From contig CM055188.1 of NCBI GenBank assembly GCA_029224185.1, positions 13,627,497 to 13,691,496 on the forward strand: 64,000 nucleotides of DNA, written 5' to 3'. The position numbers and the translations under genes are program-made. Every line of letters begins with the position of its first letter. Positions within the stretch are counted from its first letter, which is position 1. Of this stretch, positions 1 to 12,444 are shown piece by piece. Source of the stretch: Karalla daura. Its lineage: Eukaryota > Chordata > Actinopteri > Chaetodontiformes > Leiognathidae. A model generated the notes under the pieces. That model was not told the origin of the DNA and ran no database searches. It saw only the letters and a list, made by a program, of their open reading frames with translations.

Positions 1-29
1 TCACTGAATAACTTGATTGATATGATATG

Positions 30-600
30 ATGTGATCTGACAGCTGGAGAAGAGAAATGACAGAGGGGGAAAAGAGAAAGGAGACTTTAAAGCAGCGAAG
101 AGATGTGGCCAGGGGAATGGGACAAGGAATGAGAGGATAAAAAAGGAGAAAGTAGAGGCGAAAGTGAACATGCAAACACATGGGGGCAAGGGGCTTAAGA
201 GAATATGGAAGGACAGAATGAACAGAAAGATTGAGAGAAGCAAAGATAACAGCAAAGGGGGAGGATGGATGGCAATTCAGGAAGATCAAGGACAAGACTG
301 AAGGTTTAGCCTGAAGGAGGGCACAAGAGTGACAAATGAAGGGAGAAGAAGAAGGCATAGTCAGGATAAAAAAGACAGACAAGGGTGGAAGGTGAAGGGA
401 GAACAGGTTGGAGGGCAAGTTACATCTATTCTGGCTAGAAGTGAATTCTGAGACATGGAGGGAGCAGAGGAAGGGAAGTGACAATGAAAGAGAAGGAAAG
501 AGGGCAAAAAGGTGGGATTAGGGAGAGGAAGAGAGCATGCAGCAGAATAAAGGAGAGAGAAGAAGGGAAAAAAGCAGGACACTAGCGTGTGAGAAGGGGC
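30..600 (+). repeat. Polypurine (GA-rich) low-complexity tract
   Basis: The plus strand is made almost wholly of A and G runs, broken by short pyrimidines. It is not a clean tandem repeat. Within the dag1 transcript it would be a long pyrimidine-rich intronic segment. Confidence 0.6.
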
Positions 601-1394
601 AAAGAGAGCAAGGCTTCAAGCTAACATATATTGGAGAAAATTGGCCATTGAGGAAAATGTGGTGCAATTAAAAAAGGGCAGATTGCTTTGATGGCAGTCA
701 CCTCAAGGTGCAAGGTGAACAATGGTACAATTGCATCATCTCAGGGGCATAATTTACAGGGTAAATGGCTTCTCTCTGATTGGTCAACAGATTACTGAGC
801 AATGGTATCCTGACTTCTGCTGGAGAGTTTTCCAGAATATCTGACCACATATATTCATACACACATACACTCAGCTTCCTATCTAACACAAGCAGGAGGC
901 ACTCAAGTCTTCAGATGCTTCCTCGGAGCACTTAATTAATGCATTTATTACTTGATATTATTTCATTTTACTTATTTATTTTCTATAAAAAGAGACACTC
1001 AAGCATTTTCAAAGATTTCAAGCACCCATAGGAATCCTGTGTCTATGTTTCAATTAATATTTTCATCATACACCATCTGGACTGCTCTTGACATAGAGGT
1101 GCTGTGTCATCTTTTCCAGTATCAAAACACACATGCTGATTCAGCAGGGTAGTGCTGCACAACTCCTTGCTTTGATTTATATTTGATTGGACCAAATCAA
1201 TGTTCACATCACAAACTATTAATTTCTATTGGCGTTTTCACGTGAAGTTGTCATGATTCTGACCTTCCAGTATTACACCGGCCCTGTTCCATACCAGACT
1301 GGGCCTATGGAAAAGCTAGATAAGGAAAATGGACAACACGCAACATATGGTTGCCCTAAAATAAACACTCAGGTAATATGAAGAACAAACAGAT

Positions 1395-1399
1395 CTTAC
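1395..1399 (-). other. dag1: Splice donor of dag1 first coding exon
   Basis: On the minus strand the codon AAG (Lys141) is followed directly by GTAAG, a strong donor. It falls where homology to the mammalian protein predicts the exon end, just after the GDI-V/I-K motif. Confidence 0.85.
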
Positions 1400-1822
1400 C
1401 TTTACGATGTCCCCAAGGTAAACATCCTCCATCTTGTTTGGCACCTTCATCTGAAAGATCCGACCCACCACAGCTGAGGAGTCCGGAAAGGTGGCAGCAG
1501 GTGCAACCATGTTCTGCCGTCGAGTCCCTGTGGTTTCCATGGCAACAGCATCCATCGCCCCAACAGCTTCTGTCACGTCCTGCAGGAAGGAGGAGTGCAT
1601 GGAGGCCTCCAGCTCGGGTCCTCGACCCACTCTCTTGGCTTCTCCGCCCACCTCCATCAGCACCATCTCGCCCAGCACATCAATCTCCACCTCAGCCATG
1701 CAGCAGAAGTGTGGGGGCTGCAAGCCCATGACAGCCAGGAACAAACCCAGGAGCAGGGTTCTAGTCCTGGGTAGTCTCACATCCAGGCCACTAAGGCTCT
1801 TCAGACGCAGTTTGCTGCTCAT
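1400..1822 (-). CDS. dag1: Dystroglycan (dag1), first coding exon
   Basis: Dystroglycan is the extracellular-matrix receptor of the dystrophin-glycoprotein complex. The precursor is cut into secreted alpha and transmembrane beta subunits, and alpha carries the LARGE-made glycan that binds laminin. This exon encodes residues 1-141. A hydrophobic signal core (LLLGLFLAVMGL) lies at about residues 23-34. From about residue 71 the sequence follows the mammalian alpha-dystroglycan N-terminus: LEASMHS, then a D-x-x-EAV stretch, AVVGR-x-F near residue 117, and GDIVK at the end (mammals have GDIIK). The start is the ATG at 1822, with A at -3; the frame stays open further upstream only through an intron acceptor and without another ATG. 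The exon ends in phase 0 at a GTAAG donor. It is longer than my recollection of the mammalian exon (about 95 codons), with extra residues at about 41-69 and 91-110. The remaining exon is outside the window. Confidence 0.88.
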
Positions 1823-1866
1823 TCTGGGCCCTTTGGTCGGTGTCACTGATGCAGAAAAGAAAATGC
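1823..1866 (-). other. dag1: dag1 exon acceptor and 23-nt 5' UTR remnant
   Basis: Reading the minus strand, a T/C-rich tract (about 1866-1849) runs into CAG at 1848-1846. The exon would begin at 1845, leaving 23 untranslated bases before the ATG at 1822. This fits the known vertebrate arrangement, in which the first dystroglycan exon is non-coding and the second starts with a short 5' UTR. The motif fit is good, but transcript data would settle it. Confidence 0.75.
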
Positions 1867-2643
1867 ACAGGCGACGTCCAGGAGGGAGGGGGGTACTCAA
1901 GGGGGAGCATGCACCCCCAATGGGTAGGGCAAATCCCTCCTTTCAGATCTACCTTCCGAGTCTTCCAAGCAGAGAAGCACTCCTGATCTTTTTCTCCTTC
2001 TTCTCCCCCTTCTCTATTGTCTTATTCCTTCCCCCTCCCTCTGCGTTATTCTCCCTCTTCCCCTTGTTTCTTTTGTGCTTCTCCCTCAGAGGTTTAGGGG
2101 TCTCATTGTGCTGATCACCTTTGCGATCTGTGGAGACAGAAAGAGAATATGGTTAACAGTTAGCTTAGCAATGTGCAGCCTGTCTGTGCACGATGCTCCA
2201 TCTAAAGCGCTCACACTGAATCACAAGTCAATCCCCTCAATAAGTTCAGACCCTTAAACTGATTCCTGCCACGCAAATCTCATTGTCGATAGAGATCCAT
2301 CACGTAGGGGAAGATGGGGGGGTTAATACTATCAATGCTGGGGAGTAATCTGATTAGCTCTTACAACAGTTCTGGCTCTCACTTGCATTTTTTTTAATAA
2401 TACACTCATTGGTGACTTCAGAGCAAACAGAGAGACAGAGAGAGAAAGTGACATGGCAGAGACAGAAACTGATGGTTAGATGGAGGGGGGTGAAGGTGAG
2501 ACACCCGTGGGGGACTGGGCCAGAGAGGTTAGGGTTGGGAGGTGGTGGTGGATGGATTAGCCAACAATGGCTGAAGCAGTCAAAGCTTTCTTGGAACCGA
2601 TAATGAATGCATGCCTTCTCTATTGTGAGAGAGGTCAAACCGA

Positions 2644-2840
2644 GTGTGTGTGTAGGTGTATGTGTGCGTGTGTGTGTCTGTGTGTGTCTAGCAGTGAAGA
2701 AAGCTAAAAGAGACAGAAAGAGAGAGTGCATGTGTGTGTGTGTCCATTGTCATTGTGGACGAGTGAACTCAGGGGTTTGTTATTCATGCAGCTCTTTTGC
2801 AGAAAAGAGGATCCCCTCCTGTGCAAGTGTGTGGGCGTGT

Positions 2841-2888
<48 letters not shown>
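2644..2888 (+). repeat. (TG)n microsatellite, interrupted; pure 2843-2888
   Basis: Imperfect TG-rich sequence from 2644 ends in a pure GT run of about 23 units at 2843-2888. The open frames on both strands here are dipeptide translations of the repeat. Confidence 0.95.
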
Positions 2889-2889
<1 letters not shown>

Positions 2890-4693
2890 GGCAATGCGAC
2901 ACAAATGATTTCCCTTGAGGGCTTTCGTTAGGGAGAAAGTGATAGACAGAGTTAAAAAAAAAAAAGATGGAATGAAAGAGCCTGAGAGGGAGACTGGGGA
3001 GGCAGGGGGAGAGACTCCCACTGTGACTCCATTTTGGCTCACTGGAGAGAGTGAACTCTCTGCAGGAATTCGCCAGCAACAGCAACAACAACATGCAGCC
3101 TCCCAGGTAGCGCTGGACCAACTAAAAAGAGCCTTTGTTGTCACTGTCGTGCCCACGCCATGCATCACCTTCGGACAAAACTTTGTTTCTAACGAGCTCA
3201 GCGTCACGTCCCCACCGAGCAGCCTTTCATCCAGAGAGTCGACTCCAGGAGATTCAGTGAAACAGCTTTCCCTCAGACTGCGTTCTCTGCTTGCTGCACA
3301 GCTTCACAACTTTTCCTTTTTTTTTGCTTTGTGAAAGTTGAGATTTCTACAGAACTCCCTCAGGGTCGGGTGGGAGAAAAGGGTTGTACAATATTCAGTA
3401 TTGAAAATTACTCACGCTAAATTGTTTAATTTGGTTTTGATTTGATTAAAAAAAAAAAAGGATGCAGAACTACAGGTCAACTTATTCAACTTAATATTAC
3501 TGTAACTGGAAAAGGTGTGGCATTTGACAAGCATTTGTATTTCAATATCATTTATGATTTCAATATTCTATAAAACTGTTGACATAAACTGTCTGTAGAC
3601 ATAAAAATTAACAGCAACAAATATTTTCTTTTGAAACATCGAATACCCAGAGTGCCATCCCTATATAAATTAATTTAGTTTCATATTTAATTCTCATTTT
3701 GTAGCACGTGATGAGAAAATGCCTCATTGTCAGAATGATTTTGTTTAACCAAAGCAAAACATATGTATGCTTTAATAAACTCTCCTGATTGTGTGAGTCG
3801 AATTCCTTCAAATATACTGTAGGTCCTCTTCCTGTCATTGTAATTGCTTTCGAAATACCATCAAGATCTACTTAATGGCCATAAAATTCTAATTGGTTGC
3901 AAATCAGTATTTATTAGCACAGAGCTGGAGGGCATTTGACAAAAAAATATGCTGAGAAAAGTCATGAGGACCATCCTTTTATCATTCTTATCCCACCTGA
4001 CCCTAAGAAGCGCTAAACAGAATTTGATTCTTAGAAATTTATTCAACACTGATGCTGACTTTGGAATTGTTTCTACACCGTTTGGAGCGTTAAAGTTTCA
4101 CCAAGCCCGGTGGAAAGTAGTCCAAGATGGCTGCCTGGATACGCTCCATCCCTTTCATGCTGCTACCTTCGACTGTGTTGCCGGGGGCAACATCCTCCTG
4201 TTTCCCCTTATTGCTTTTCCACTATCATTCAGTCTACCTTTCAGTATCCATTTCCTCTCTGTGCTTTTATCTATTCTCTCATTGCATCTCTTTCCCTGTT
4301 TTTCCATCTTTGGATGTTTTTACATTTTCTTTCTCCCCTTCTTCCTCATCTATGAAAAGCTGCAGGTATGCCGCAACTACTCCCTGTACAAGAACACCTT
4401 CTTACAACATCAGCAACCAAGCACAAACCCTGCGCAACAGTGAAGAGAAAAGGCTAAAAGATCATGAGAGAGAAAGAAGAGGATGGGAAGGACACAAAGG
4501 ATCATTTTTATTGTCAACCTCAGCATAAAAACCTTTGCATGAACGGGAAACAAAAAAGGAAGAAAAGAAGAGACGAAGCAAACATGAACACCACCTGGGG
4601 CTCAACCTGCCCCACCAGGTACCTCCTGATTGGATGGAAACATCAAAGAACTCCCACAAAGAGATGCTACACATCATTTCTCTCTCGCTCTAT

Positions 4694-4699
4694 GTGTGT

Positions 4700-4733
<34 letters not shown>
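4694..4733 (+). repeat. (TG)n microsatellite
   Basis: About 20 TG units with one TA interruption. Confidence 0.95.
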
Positions 4734-4735
<2 letters not shown>

Positions 4736-4894
4736 AGCTTTCCAGAACCATATAACCCACAGCTAAGAGGTTAGCATGTAGCCTAAGGACACTGGAACCT
4801 GAGGTAGAGCTCAATTGTGTGTGTTAGTGGGTGTGTTGAGTGTCATGGCAACACATTTGTCCCAAACAAGCACTTTACGAGGTGTCTGTGTCTA

Positions 4895-4912
4895 TGTGTG
4901 TGTGTGTGTGTG
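4895..4912 (+). repeat. Short (TG)n microsatellite
   Basis: About nine TG units, 160 bases from a longer TG tract. Confidence 0.85.
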
Positions 4913-5792
4913 TATTTTGCTGCCCCCTAAGTAAGCAGATTGATTGTGTGGAGGAATTTCCCACACGTTAATCATGTGGCTGCATTGACCAGACAGGCAG
5001 AGACAGACAGAGGGACAGAAACCTGGACAGAGGCAAAGAAGTCGCCACCATCCTGAAGCTACAATTAATGCAGTAAAAGTTAAAATATTGCACGTTTGTC
5101 TAAACTGTGTACTCTATACTGGGACAGTGTTGTTGATTCAAGCTGAAATAATCAGTTACACTAATGCTGCTTTTGCTTTAAAAGAAGACATTTGAGGGCA
5201 AATATGTTGATTCACTGTGTTTGTGTTTTCATTAAATAATCTGATATTAACTTGATAAACTGTTTTTGCAAGCTTTCACACAACTGCCACTTGAAACACA
5301 GAGGCCACTTAGAGCCAACTAAAGGACAGGGATTTCCCTGATTGGTAGTCAATCAGAGATCTTGCCAAGGCCAAGAAGTTTGTTTGTTCTTTTTGTCCTA
5401 CCCTCCGTCCTTCCTTCATCTGTCCCGTCACCCTTCAATCTCCTCTCTCTTTCTCTCCGCAACCACGCAGACACAGTGCTTATCCCTGTGACGAAGTTAA
5501 TTGGGATAGAAATATGTGTTACTTGTTCAAACTACGGTAAACACACAGACACAAACACACAGAGACTGCTCTGTCAAGAAGACTCTTGTTTCCTTGCAGA
5601 TCGCTGCAGGCTACATTTGCATCATTGCAGCTGCGGATTACGCTGTGCTTCACCTCCACAATGAAACTGAGACGTTTAGTGCAGAGATTAAACACATTTG
5701 AGGTGTTTAGCCGACTTGCTCATCTGCGCTGTGTAAACACAGTCAGATTAAGCCTCCTGTGTGAGGACTGCAGACGTCTTTGTTCTTCTGCA

Positions 5793-5816
5793 GTGTGTGT
5801 GTGTGTGTGTGTGTGT
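5793..5816 (+). repeat. Short (GT)n microsatellite
   Basis: About twelve GT units. Confidence 0.85.
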
Positions 5817-6111
5817 GGGAGAGAGTATCGCTTGATGAGCAGCATCCTGGTTGGCTACTTTTCAAACCTGGATCACGCATCAGGAGTAAATCTGCTCATC
5901 TGTGACATCAGCTATACGCCTGTGACACATAAGTCAGTCGTCACCAAATTGTAGGGGACAGAGGGAGAGGAGTACAAAGACATAACTGCAGATGTTTCAT
6001 GTATATTAATGTGTGTAGTTTGTGTGAATCATTTCGATTTTTTCTTCCTCCTCATTTTGCATTGTGTTATTTAAGTATCGATAGATCAAAACAGAAATCA
6101 GTCAGTGCAGT

Positions 6112-6196
6112 CAATATGATATATGATGTGAAGTGATGTGACGTGGTACGACACCATATGATATAATATGATACAATATGACACGATGCAGTATGG
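6112..6196 (+). repeat. Degenerate ATATGAT-type minisatellite
   Basis: Repeated 5-10 base words built on ATATGAT, GATGTGA and ATACAAT, with frequent substitutions. A short similar run occurs at 17-40. It appears to be an old, decayed tandem array. Confidence 0.6.
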
Positions 6197-7607
6197 GATT
6201 CAAGTGTAGTGCAAGCTTAAATTGATTACTGAGAAATGACGAGAACAACAAAATGAGTTCAGATCCCATCAACAGAAACAACAAGCGCAGGAGAGAAAGT
6301 TCCGGCCACTCCTCAGCCACACCGAGGTCTGCGTGTAACTGTGAGCAGATGTGAACTTGACTCATAAAACACAGATTTTTGGAAAAACAAGTACACATGG
6401 CAAAACATGACAGACAGAAAGGAAGTCTACAAACACCAAACAGAACCTGACACCACTGGTGGGCCATGACATCCACCCTGGGGCAGGGCAGGTTTCCCAG
6501 CATGCACCAGGATTAGAGAGGCCCAGGTGTAAACATACATATGCAGGACAAACCTGAGTTTGTAGGTGAACAATGAGGTGAAACAGGAAACCAATAACCC
6601 CAACACAAAGCGCATCTAGATATTGTCATTTAAATGCATTTAACTAGAGTAATTAAGTATTTGTACTCCATATTTTACACCACTATGAGGGAAGATGTGA
6701 CTGATGGAAGCTGTGACCAGACTAACTGTGGGCAGGGATTGGTTTTCCGGACCTCCCAGCGAGACGGAGAAGGTTTGTTTTCAGGAGCTACAGAGACAAC
6801 ATGTGGTGCCCGGGATATCATTTATTATCTGCAAAAACAAGATGGTTATCTTCAAAATAATCCCTCCTTTCAAAACACAACTATGTGACCAGAGCACCTG
6901 AGCAGGAAAATATCCTCCACTCTGTTGGTTCAATCTGGATGTTAAAAAATAAATTGAGATGAAAGCCACAGATCAACATCCCGCTGTCTGAAAACATTGT
7001 TCACACACTGACATCCGAGTTTGATTCTTGCACCAAAAGCCTTTGTGTGCTTTAAGTTCCTCGAAATAAGGGTTTAATTTCAGGCGAGGAACAAAAACAA
7101 AGCAAAAAAAAGCAAAAAAAACAGCAGGCAGAATCATGGGAGTTACGGTTCTTTTGCGAACGCAGCCAAACACACACATACACTTTGATTAAAGTTGTGT
7201 TTCCAAACGTTGACGCATCAGCGCTTTCACCCTTTCGTTTATAAGGCTCATAGGCTTCTGAGAGAAGGGGATGTGTACGTGCGTGTGTGTTTGTGAAGGC
7301 TAACAGCTCATATGGGAAAAGTGCTGTGATGCTTTGCACATCTCAGTAGGCTAATTATAACCCTGCAATCTCTGCAGAAAATGAAACACGAAAGAATTAA
7401 CAATCAGACTGGAGAGAGACAGAGACACAGAGAGAAAGAGAGAATGTGTAGGTAGAGTAATTACATTTCTCACCAATTACACTGTTGCTGTTGTGTTTTC
7501 TCACACTTTCCTGTGAGTGTGTGTTTGTGTGATTCATTCTTGTTAACTTTGTTTGGTGTGATACTGGTTGAAACACAAAGTGTCACACAAACATACATTT
7601 TCTCCAC

Positions 7608-7610
<3 letters not shown>

Positions 7611-7666
<56 letters not shown>

Positions 7667-7670
7667 GTGT
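7611..7670 (+). repeat. (GT)n microsatellite, about 30 units
   Basis: A GT run with a single GC interruption near its 3' end, followed by two AAGTGT words. Confidence 0.95.
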
Positions 7671-7821
7671 AAGTGTAAGTGTGTGTGTGGCTTGTTCTAC
7701 TGGGACCACCAGCCAAGACTTGAGATACAGTGACAGCTGGGGGCAACTGGTCACATGTGTTTAAATATATGTGTTTGTGTCTGTGTTGTGGATGGACAGC
7801 TGGGGACAGTTGCTACTGTGA

Positions 7822-7858
7822 CAATAAATAAATAAATAAATAAATAATAAAATAAATG
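7822..7858 (+). repeat. (AAAT)n microsatellite
   Basis: About nine AAAT-type units with one slip. Confidence 0.9.
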
Positions 7859-8011
7859 ACAGGGAGGCCACACAAGTCCTCGTTTTTGCTATACCACACA
7901 CACTTTCAAATGCAGCAGACTTGCTAATCTGTGGCCTTTAATCCGTGGGTGCGCTTCAATCCGTGAACTTTCCCTCCCAGGTGTCATCCAATTCCCTCGC
8001 TCCGTGCTCCG

Positions 8012-8062
8012 CTCTGATTGGCTGAAGAACCCGACGGTGGCTATTTTTAGGTTCTGACTCAC
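8012..8062. promoter_or_regulatory. Candidate enhancer: CCAAT, MEF2 and AP-1 motifs
   Basis: Within 50 bases there is an inverted CCAAT box (GATTGGCT, 8016-8023), a perfect MEF2 consensus CTATTTTTAG (8041-8050) and an AP-1 consensus TGACTCA (8055-8061). The surrounding sequence (7940-8062) is less repetitive and richer in CpG than its neighbours. MEF2 and AP-1 sites are common in muscle enhancers, and dystroglycan is strongly expressed in muscle; the functional link is inferred. Confidence 0.35.
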
Positions 8063-9438
8063 ACATACTCGGAGGTTAAATAAAGTAAAACTATTCTATC
8101 ATTATTTAAAATAAGATTTGGACCAGCAACATCATACACTCCTCAGCTATACACAGCTCAGACATATCACAAACTCTCAAGACACACACGCCCAAACACA
8201 CAGCTCACACCCACATACAGACACACAATTCCCAGATACATATTTCCTCAGACAGATACCACACATACTCTGACTCATACTTTGATATTTGTCTGATGAG
8301 GAAGCTGATGAATCTTCTTCTTATGTCTCTGGTCCATATTTATACCTAACCACCTTTTATGTTTTAACCGTTAAATGTCAATTTGGAGTTAGACGCATTT
8401 AGTTTGTCTATTTGAGTCCAAGCACCAGGCAACACAGACTTGCAACAAGCTGCAGCTCCTCCTCTGGGCACTATAAATGGATGACCACCTTAGGGCAAAC
8501 CCATGAGAGTGTGTCTCCAAAGGTGAGTCAGCTTCCCGTTGAGCCCCAGAATGAAACCAGTGTTTCTAGGCCGGAGTCTGGACCAGCAATCAGTTGTGCT
8601 CTCTGTGGCTGAAGTCCCTGTAATCAAGAGCCTTCAAGTTCTGCAGCATCCAGCTGTGTGACTAACAGATGAGCTCCTCAGGCTCAACTCTCCGTCCACC
8701 TGATCCACCTGGTAATTGGTGGATTAGCCGGGACTGGGATGAATCTAGTCTAAATTCAGCATCAGCAATTGTGTCACACACCTTTGGACAAAAACTGAGG
8801 CATAGTTTTTAGGTGTGCTTTGTTTTGCTTGCTTTCTTTTTTTCTTTTTGCAGTAAAAACCAAGATTTGAGAAACTCCACATGTAGACAAAATAGGTCTC
8901 TCTCTCTCGCAGAATCTATTTGAGGAGTGCAACCTGGAACCCTGCGGCCACACCGGCCTCCATTTAGCTCCGTAATGCAAACACATTTCACCTCCTCTGA
9001 GACAAACAGCAATAATCTGGGTCACCTGTGTGCAGGTATGCGCCTGATAACAGAGTTGTGTTGACACAGGCTACAACACTATACTGCAACACACGCTGTG
9101 CCAAATCTGTGCAGCTGTGTGTTTATTGCCAGTTTTCTTCAGTAAGTCCTTGATCATCATATGATCATTACCTTGATCATTACATGTTTGTCCAGTTCCA
9201 TGCACCTATGTGTAAGTCTTCGTTTACTGTGTGTGCGTATATGTGTTTCCAGCGAGTGTGTGTGTGTATGTGTGTGTGTGTGCATGTGTCTGTGATGGGT
9301 TTGCAGTGATAGCCATCTCCTCCCATCCCGTGGTGATGCAGGTCATCAATTCTCATATTGGTGCCTCTGCTATCTGGCTCACAGCAGCAAGCTATAAATA
9401 CACACAAGCAGTCAGCACAAGGAGCACACCCGCACGGA

Positions 9439-9441
<3 letters not shown>

Positions 9442-9474
<33 letters not shown>
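9442..9474 (+). repeat. (CA)n microsatellite
   Basis: About 16 CA units. A TG-rich imperfect stretch lies just upstream at 9230-9292. Confidence 0.92.
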
Positions 9475-9478
<4 letters not shown>

Positions 9479-11527
9479 GAGAGACACGTTACAGAGTCAG
9501 CAGAGCTGTAACTTTAATCCTGTTTGTTCAGATGCATTTTGTTGATCTCTTCATAGAAATTTTGTGAAATTTTGCCCAGTTAGCATTTAGCATCAGTGTT
9601 AAAGCTCCATGGTACATTAGCCATGAGGCATGATAAGGCATCATCACATTGCAGATGTGGACTGGACAATGGCCCAGTTTTCCAAAAAGTACAATAAATT
9701 GTGAATTTCCTGGTGTCCATTAATGAATTAGGGCTACTCAGACAGTGTATGTGTAGGAGAAACAAACAATTGTATTTCTGCAGCTTTGAAGCTGATGTGG
9801 TTTCATAATCCTCCTGACAGGAGTCAGCACTGCACAATGTCACTCCCACCAATCACCTGATCAGTGATCAATAACAGCATTTTTGCAGATCAAACTCAAA
9901 CTCAGCAGCTTTTGTTCAGTCTCATTCAACAACTTATTCGTGAACACTAACTGGAAAGTATTTTAGATTGCAATGTCAATTGACTGATTCAGAATTCCAA
10001 TGAATAATGTTCCCGTTTCCTATCTGAGAATGACAGTGACAGAATAAACAAAAAAAACTCAACTTTTCTCTGATACAAAATTTCAATTTCATGATAAAAG
10101 AAACTATTTAACATCACAATTTTCACCACAGGGGCAGAGCGGGATAAAATTCACCAATTCCAGTCCCTGGTCAGTTGATCGGCCCATCTCTACCAGAAAG
10201 CCCCTAATTGACTGCAGTAACTGGTGATTCAGCCAGCCAGTATCTCCCTCTCTGACCCCCCTCTCTTCACGGTCACGGCAGATGTCTCTGAGGCTCCACT
10301 CTTTATCTCTATGATAATAGCAGAGCCGCCGCTGGAAGCTTCACAGACAGAGCAATGTGACCCCCACGTCCCCCAGCACGGTGTTTAAGGTACCACAGCC
10401 CGGCTGAAGACGCACCCCCCTGCTTCCCCGCACTGGATTCACCGCAGCCAGACACAGTGAGCTGCCTCACTGAGCTGATGATTATCACTAGATTTTTTCC
10501 CCCTTTCGAATACGCTGCTGTGAAAGGATTCAGGGAAACGGCATGAGAAACCAGATCTAGAAAAGCTCAAAACTGCTGCAAATGCCAAAATCAGGAGCTG
10601 TGTCGCAGTGACTGCACGTTGCTGATGGAGACGTCGAGGAGCCGGACAATTGGAGCTGCAACCTAATCAATTAATTGACTCTCTACCAGCATTAACATGC
10701 ATCTTCGCTGTGACATTTTAACTCACCCCAACAAACCTTCAATCCAGACCAACCCCTGGACATCATATGCCTATCAAAAATAAGTAATGTATGCAAAGTA
10801 TGTGAGAAAGACAATGAGAGCTGTACAAGAGAAACCAAAAGCCTTATACCAAAGACTTCAAAAATACCCAATAATTAATAATTAAACACTCCACGTTTCA
10901 TATACAGCAAATCAATATGTCTCACAGGGAACCAGCAGCACACTCTGCTGGGGTTGACAAAGACTTTTTTAAAACAGCCTCTCTGATGCTAATCACTCAA
11001 TTAAAACGTGCCTTCTTCACAGATCCACAAGGTGTTAAGAATTACTGCAGTGGGTTGTGTCAAGGTGACACTAGCATTATCTTAAAAAAGCTCACAGACA
11101 AACAGGAGAAACCGATAACATTTAAGTGTGTGAGTGTGTGTGTGTGTGTGTCTGAGAAAGAGGGGTCTGAATATCTGCTGCCTCAGACACTTGTCAGAGA
11201 GAGAGAGAGAGAGTTTGCTCTGTGGAGCTGAGGCTCCATCTATATTCAATCAACACTGTCAAGCAGTTAAAAGTCAGATAGGGTCTGACGAAGAAGAGAC
11301 TGAAGAGGATGAGGGGTACAGAGGGAGCCTCCTTCATGCCCCTACGTACCCTACCCCTTCCCCTTTGTCTTCAGTGTGTTTTACTTTTCAGGTCAGACTG
11401 CAAGGAGTACGTGTGTGTGGTTGACTGACACTACAGTAAGTTAAGCTGATTTTAGCTCGGAGCGGCGCATTTTACTGCACCACGTTGAGAAACTGAAGTG
11501 AAGCTGAAAAGGGTTTGAGGTCTATTT

Positions 11528-11528
<1 letters not shown>

Positions 11529-11581
<53 letters not shown>
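11529..11581 (+). repeat. (CA)n microsatellite, about 26 units
   Basis: A pure CA run followed directly by a T-rich run. Confidence 0.95.
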
Positions 11582-11584
<3 letters not shown>

Positions 11585-12444
11585 TTTTTTCTTTTTGCCT
11601 ATACTGTAAAATGTGGTTGCTCAACTAGCAAAGTGATAGTTTGATCTGATGGCAGCATCAGAGGAAACCTCCATACGTAAAAAGACGAAGGTTCAGAACA
11701 AGACTTAGAAAAGAGTCTCTTCAACACGCACGTACGTTCATGTGTGAACAGTCTGTCCTGTGTCTTCAGGAAGACTGGGATGATGGGATGTAGGAAATGG
11801 GTTTCTCTCTCTGTCTGTTTGTGTCATTTTCTGTTTCACTCCCTGCGTCTGTCTCTCTCTCTCTCTCTCCTGGTGCTGGAGTTTTCAAAAGGGATTCATG
11901 TCATTCCTGTCGTGCTCGGCTGATTAGAGGCCAGCTCTGCGGAGGCTGAACACCTGGTTTCAGGTAAACTTCAAGAGGATCTGAGGCTCAGCAGTGAATC
12001 CTCCTGATGTCTCAGGACTTAAACACAGAGCAGAAGATGGCATCACCGCCAGCGGCTCTTGTCTCTCTCCCACTCTCATTCCTCTGATGGGAAGAGCTGA
12101 ACTCATTTCCTCAGTTTTGAAAGTACTTCTTTTCTGCTGCTGCTTTTTGCTGGTTTTCAGGTTCAGTTTAAGCACGTTGTGTATTGACTTCATATCAAAA
12201 TGTGTTCAATGTTTGAGGGCAAAATGAACAATTGCATTCAAGAAGTGAGGACATCTGATCTTAGAGGAGCTTCACTGAGCTTTTTGAGGATACTCCATTC
12301 ATACTGTATTCCTGTTTGAGAGCATAATACAATTAATTCATAATGACACACATATATTTACATTCTTACCACTCCATACCGCTCATTATTATGTTATTCA
12401 TGATATGGAAATATAGGAGAGCACAGGGGTCATGGTTCTATTCT

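Larger units (their letters stand above)
1..1399 (-). other. dag1: dag1 intron 2, 5' part (partial)
   Basis: This stretch follows the donor site of the first dag1 coding exon and reads as the start of the next intron on the minus strand. Positions 30-600 are strongly purine-rich on the plus strand, so pyrimidine-rich in the transcript. The rest is ordinary AT-rich sequence. No frame here resembles the remainder of dystroglycan, so the large final coding exon must lie beyond the left edge. The open frames at 1-255 and 361-582 are products of the pyrimidine-rich composition. Confidence 0.7.

Noticed and set aside
1823..1900. N-terminal extension of dag1 to position 1900
   Set aside because: The codon at 1900 is TTG, not ATG, and a good splice acceptor lies at 1846-1848, so these bases are intron and a short 5' UTR.
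1491..2114. 207-codon plus-strand frame over the dag1 exon
   Set aside because: It is antisense to the dystroglycan exon; its N-terminal half is a shadow of that frame and its C-terminal half is translated pyrimidine-rich sequence.
5586..5701. Possible terminal exon after TTTCCTTGCAG at about 5600
   Set aside because: The frame is short, ends at a stop after 33 codons, and resembles no known protein.
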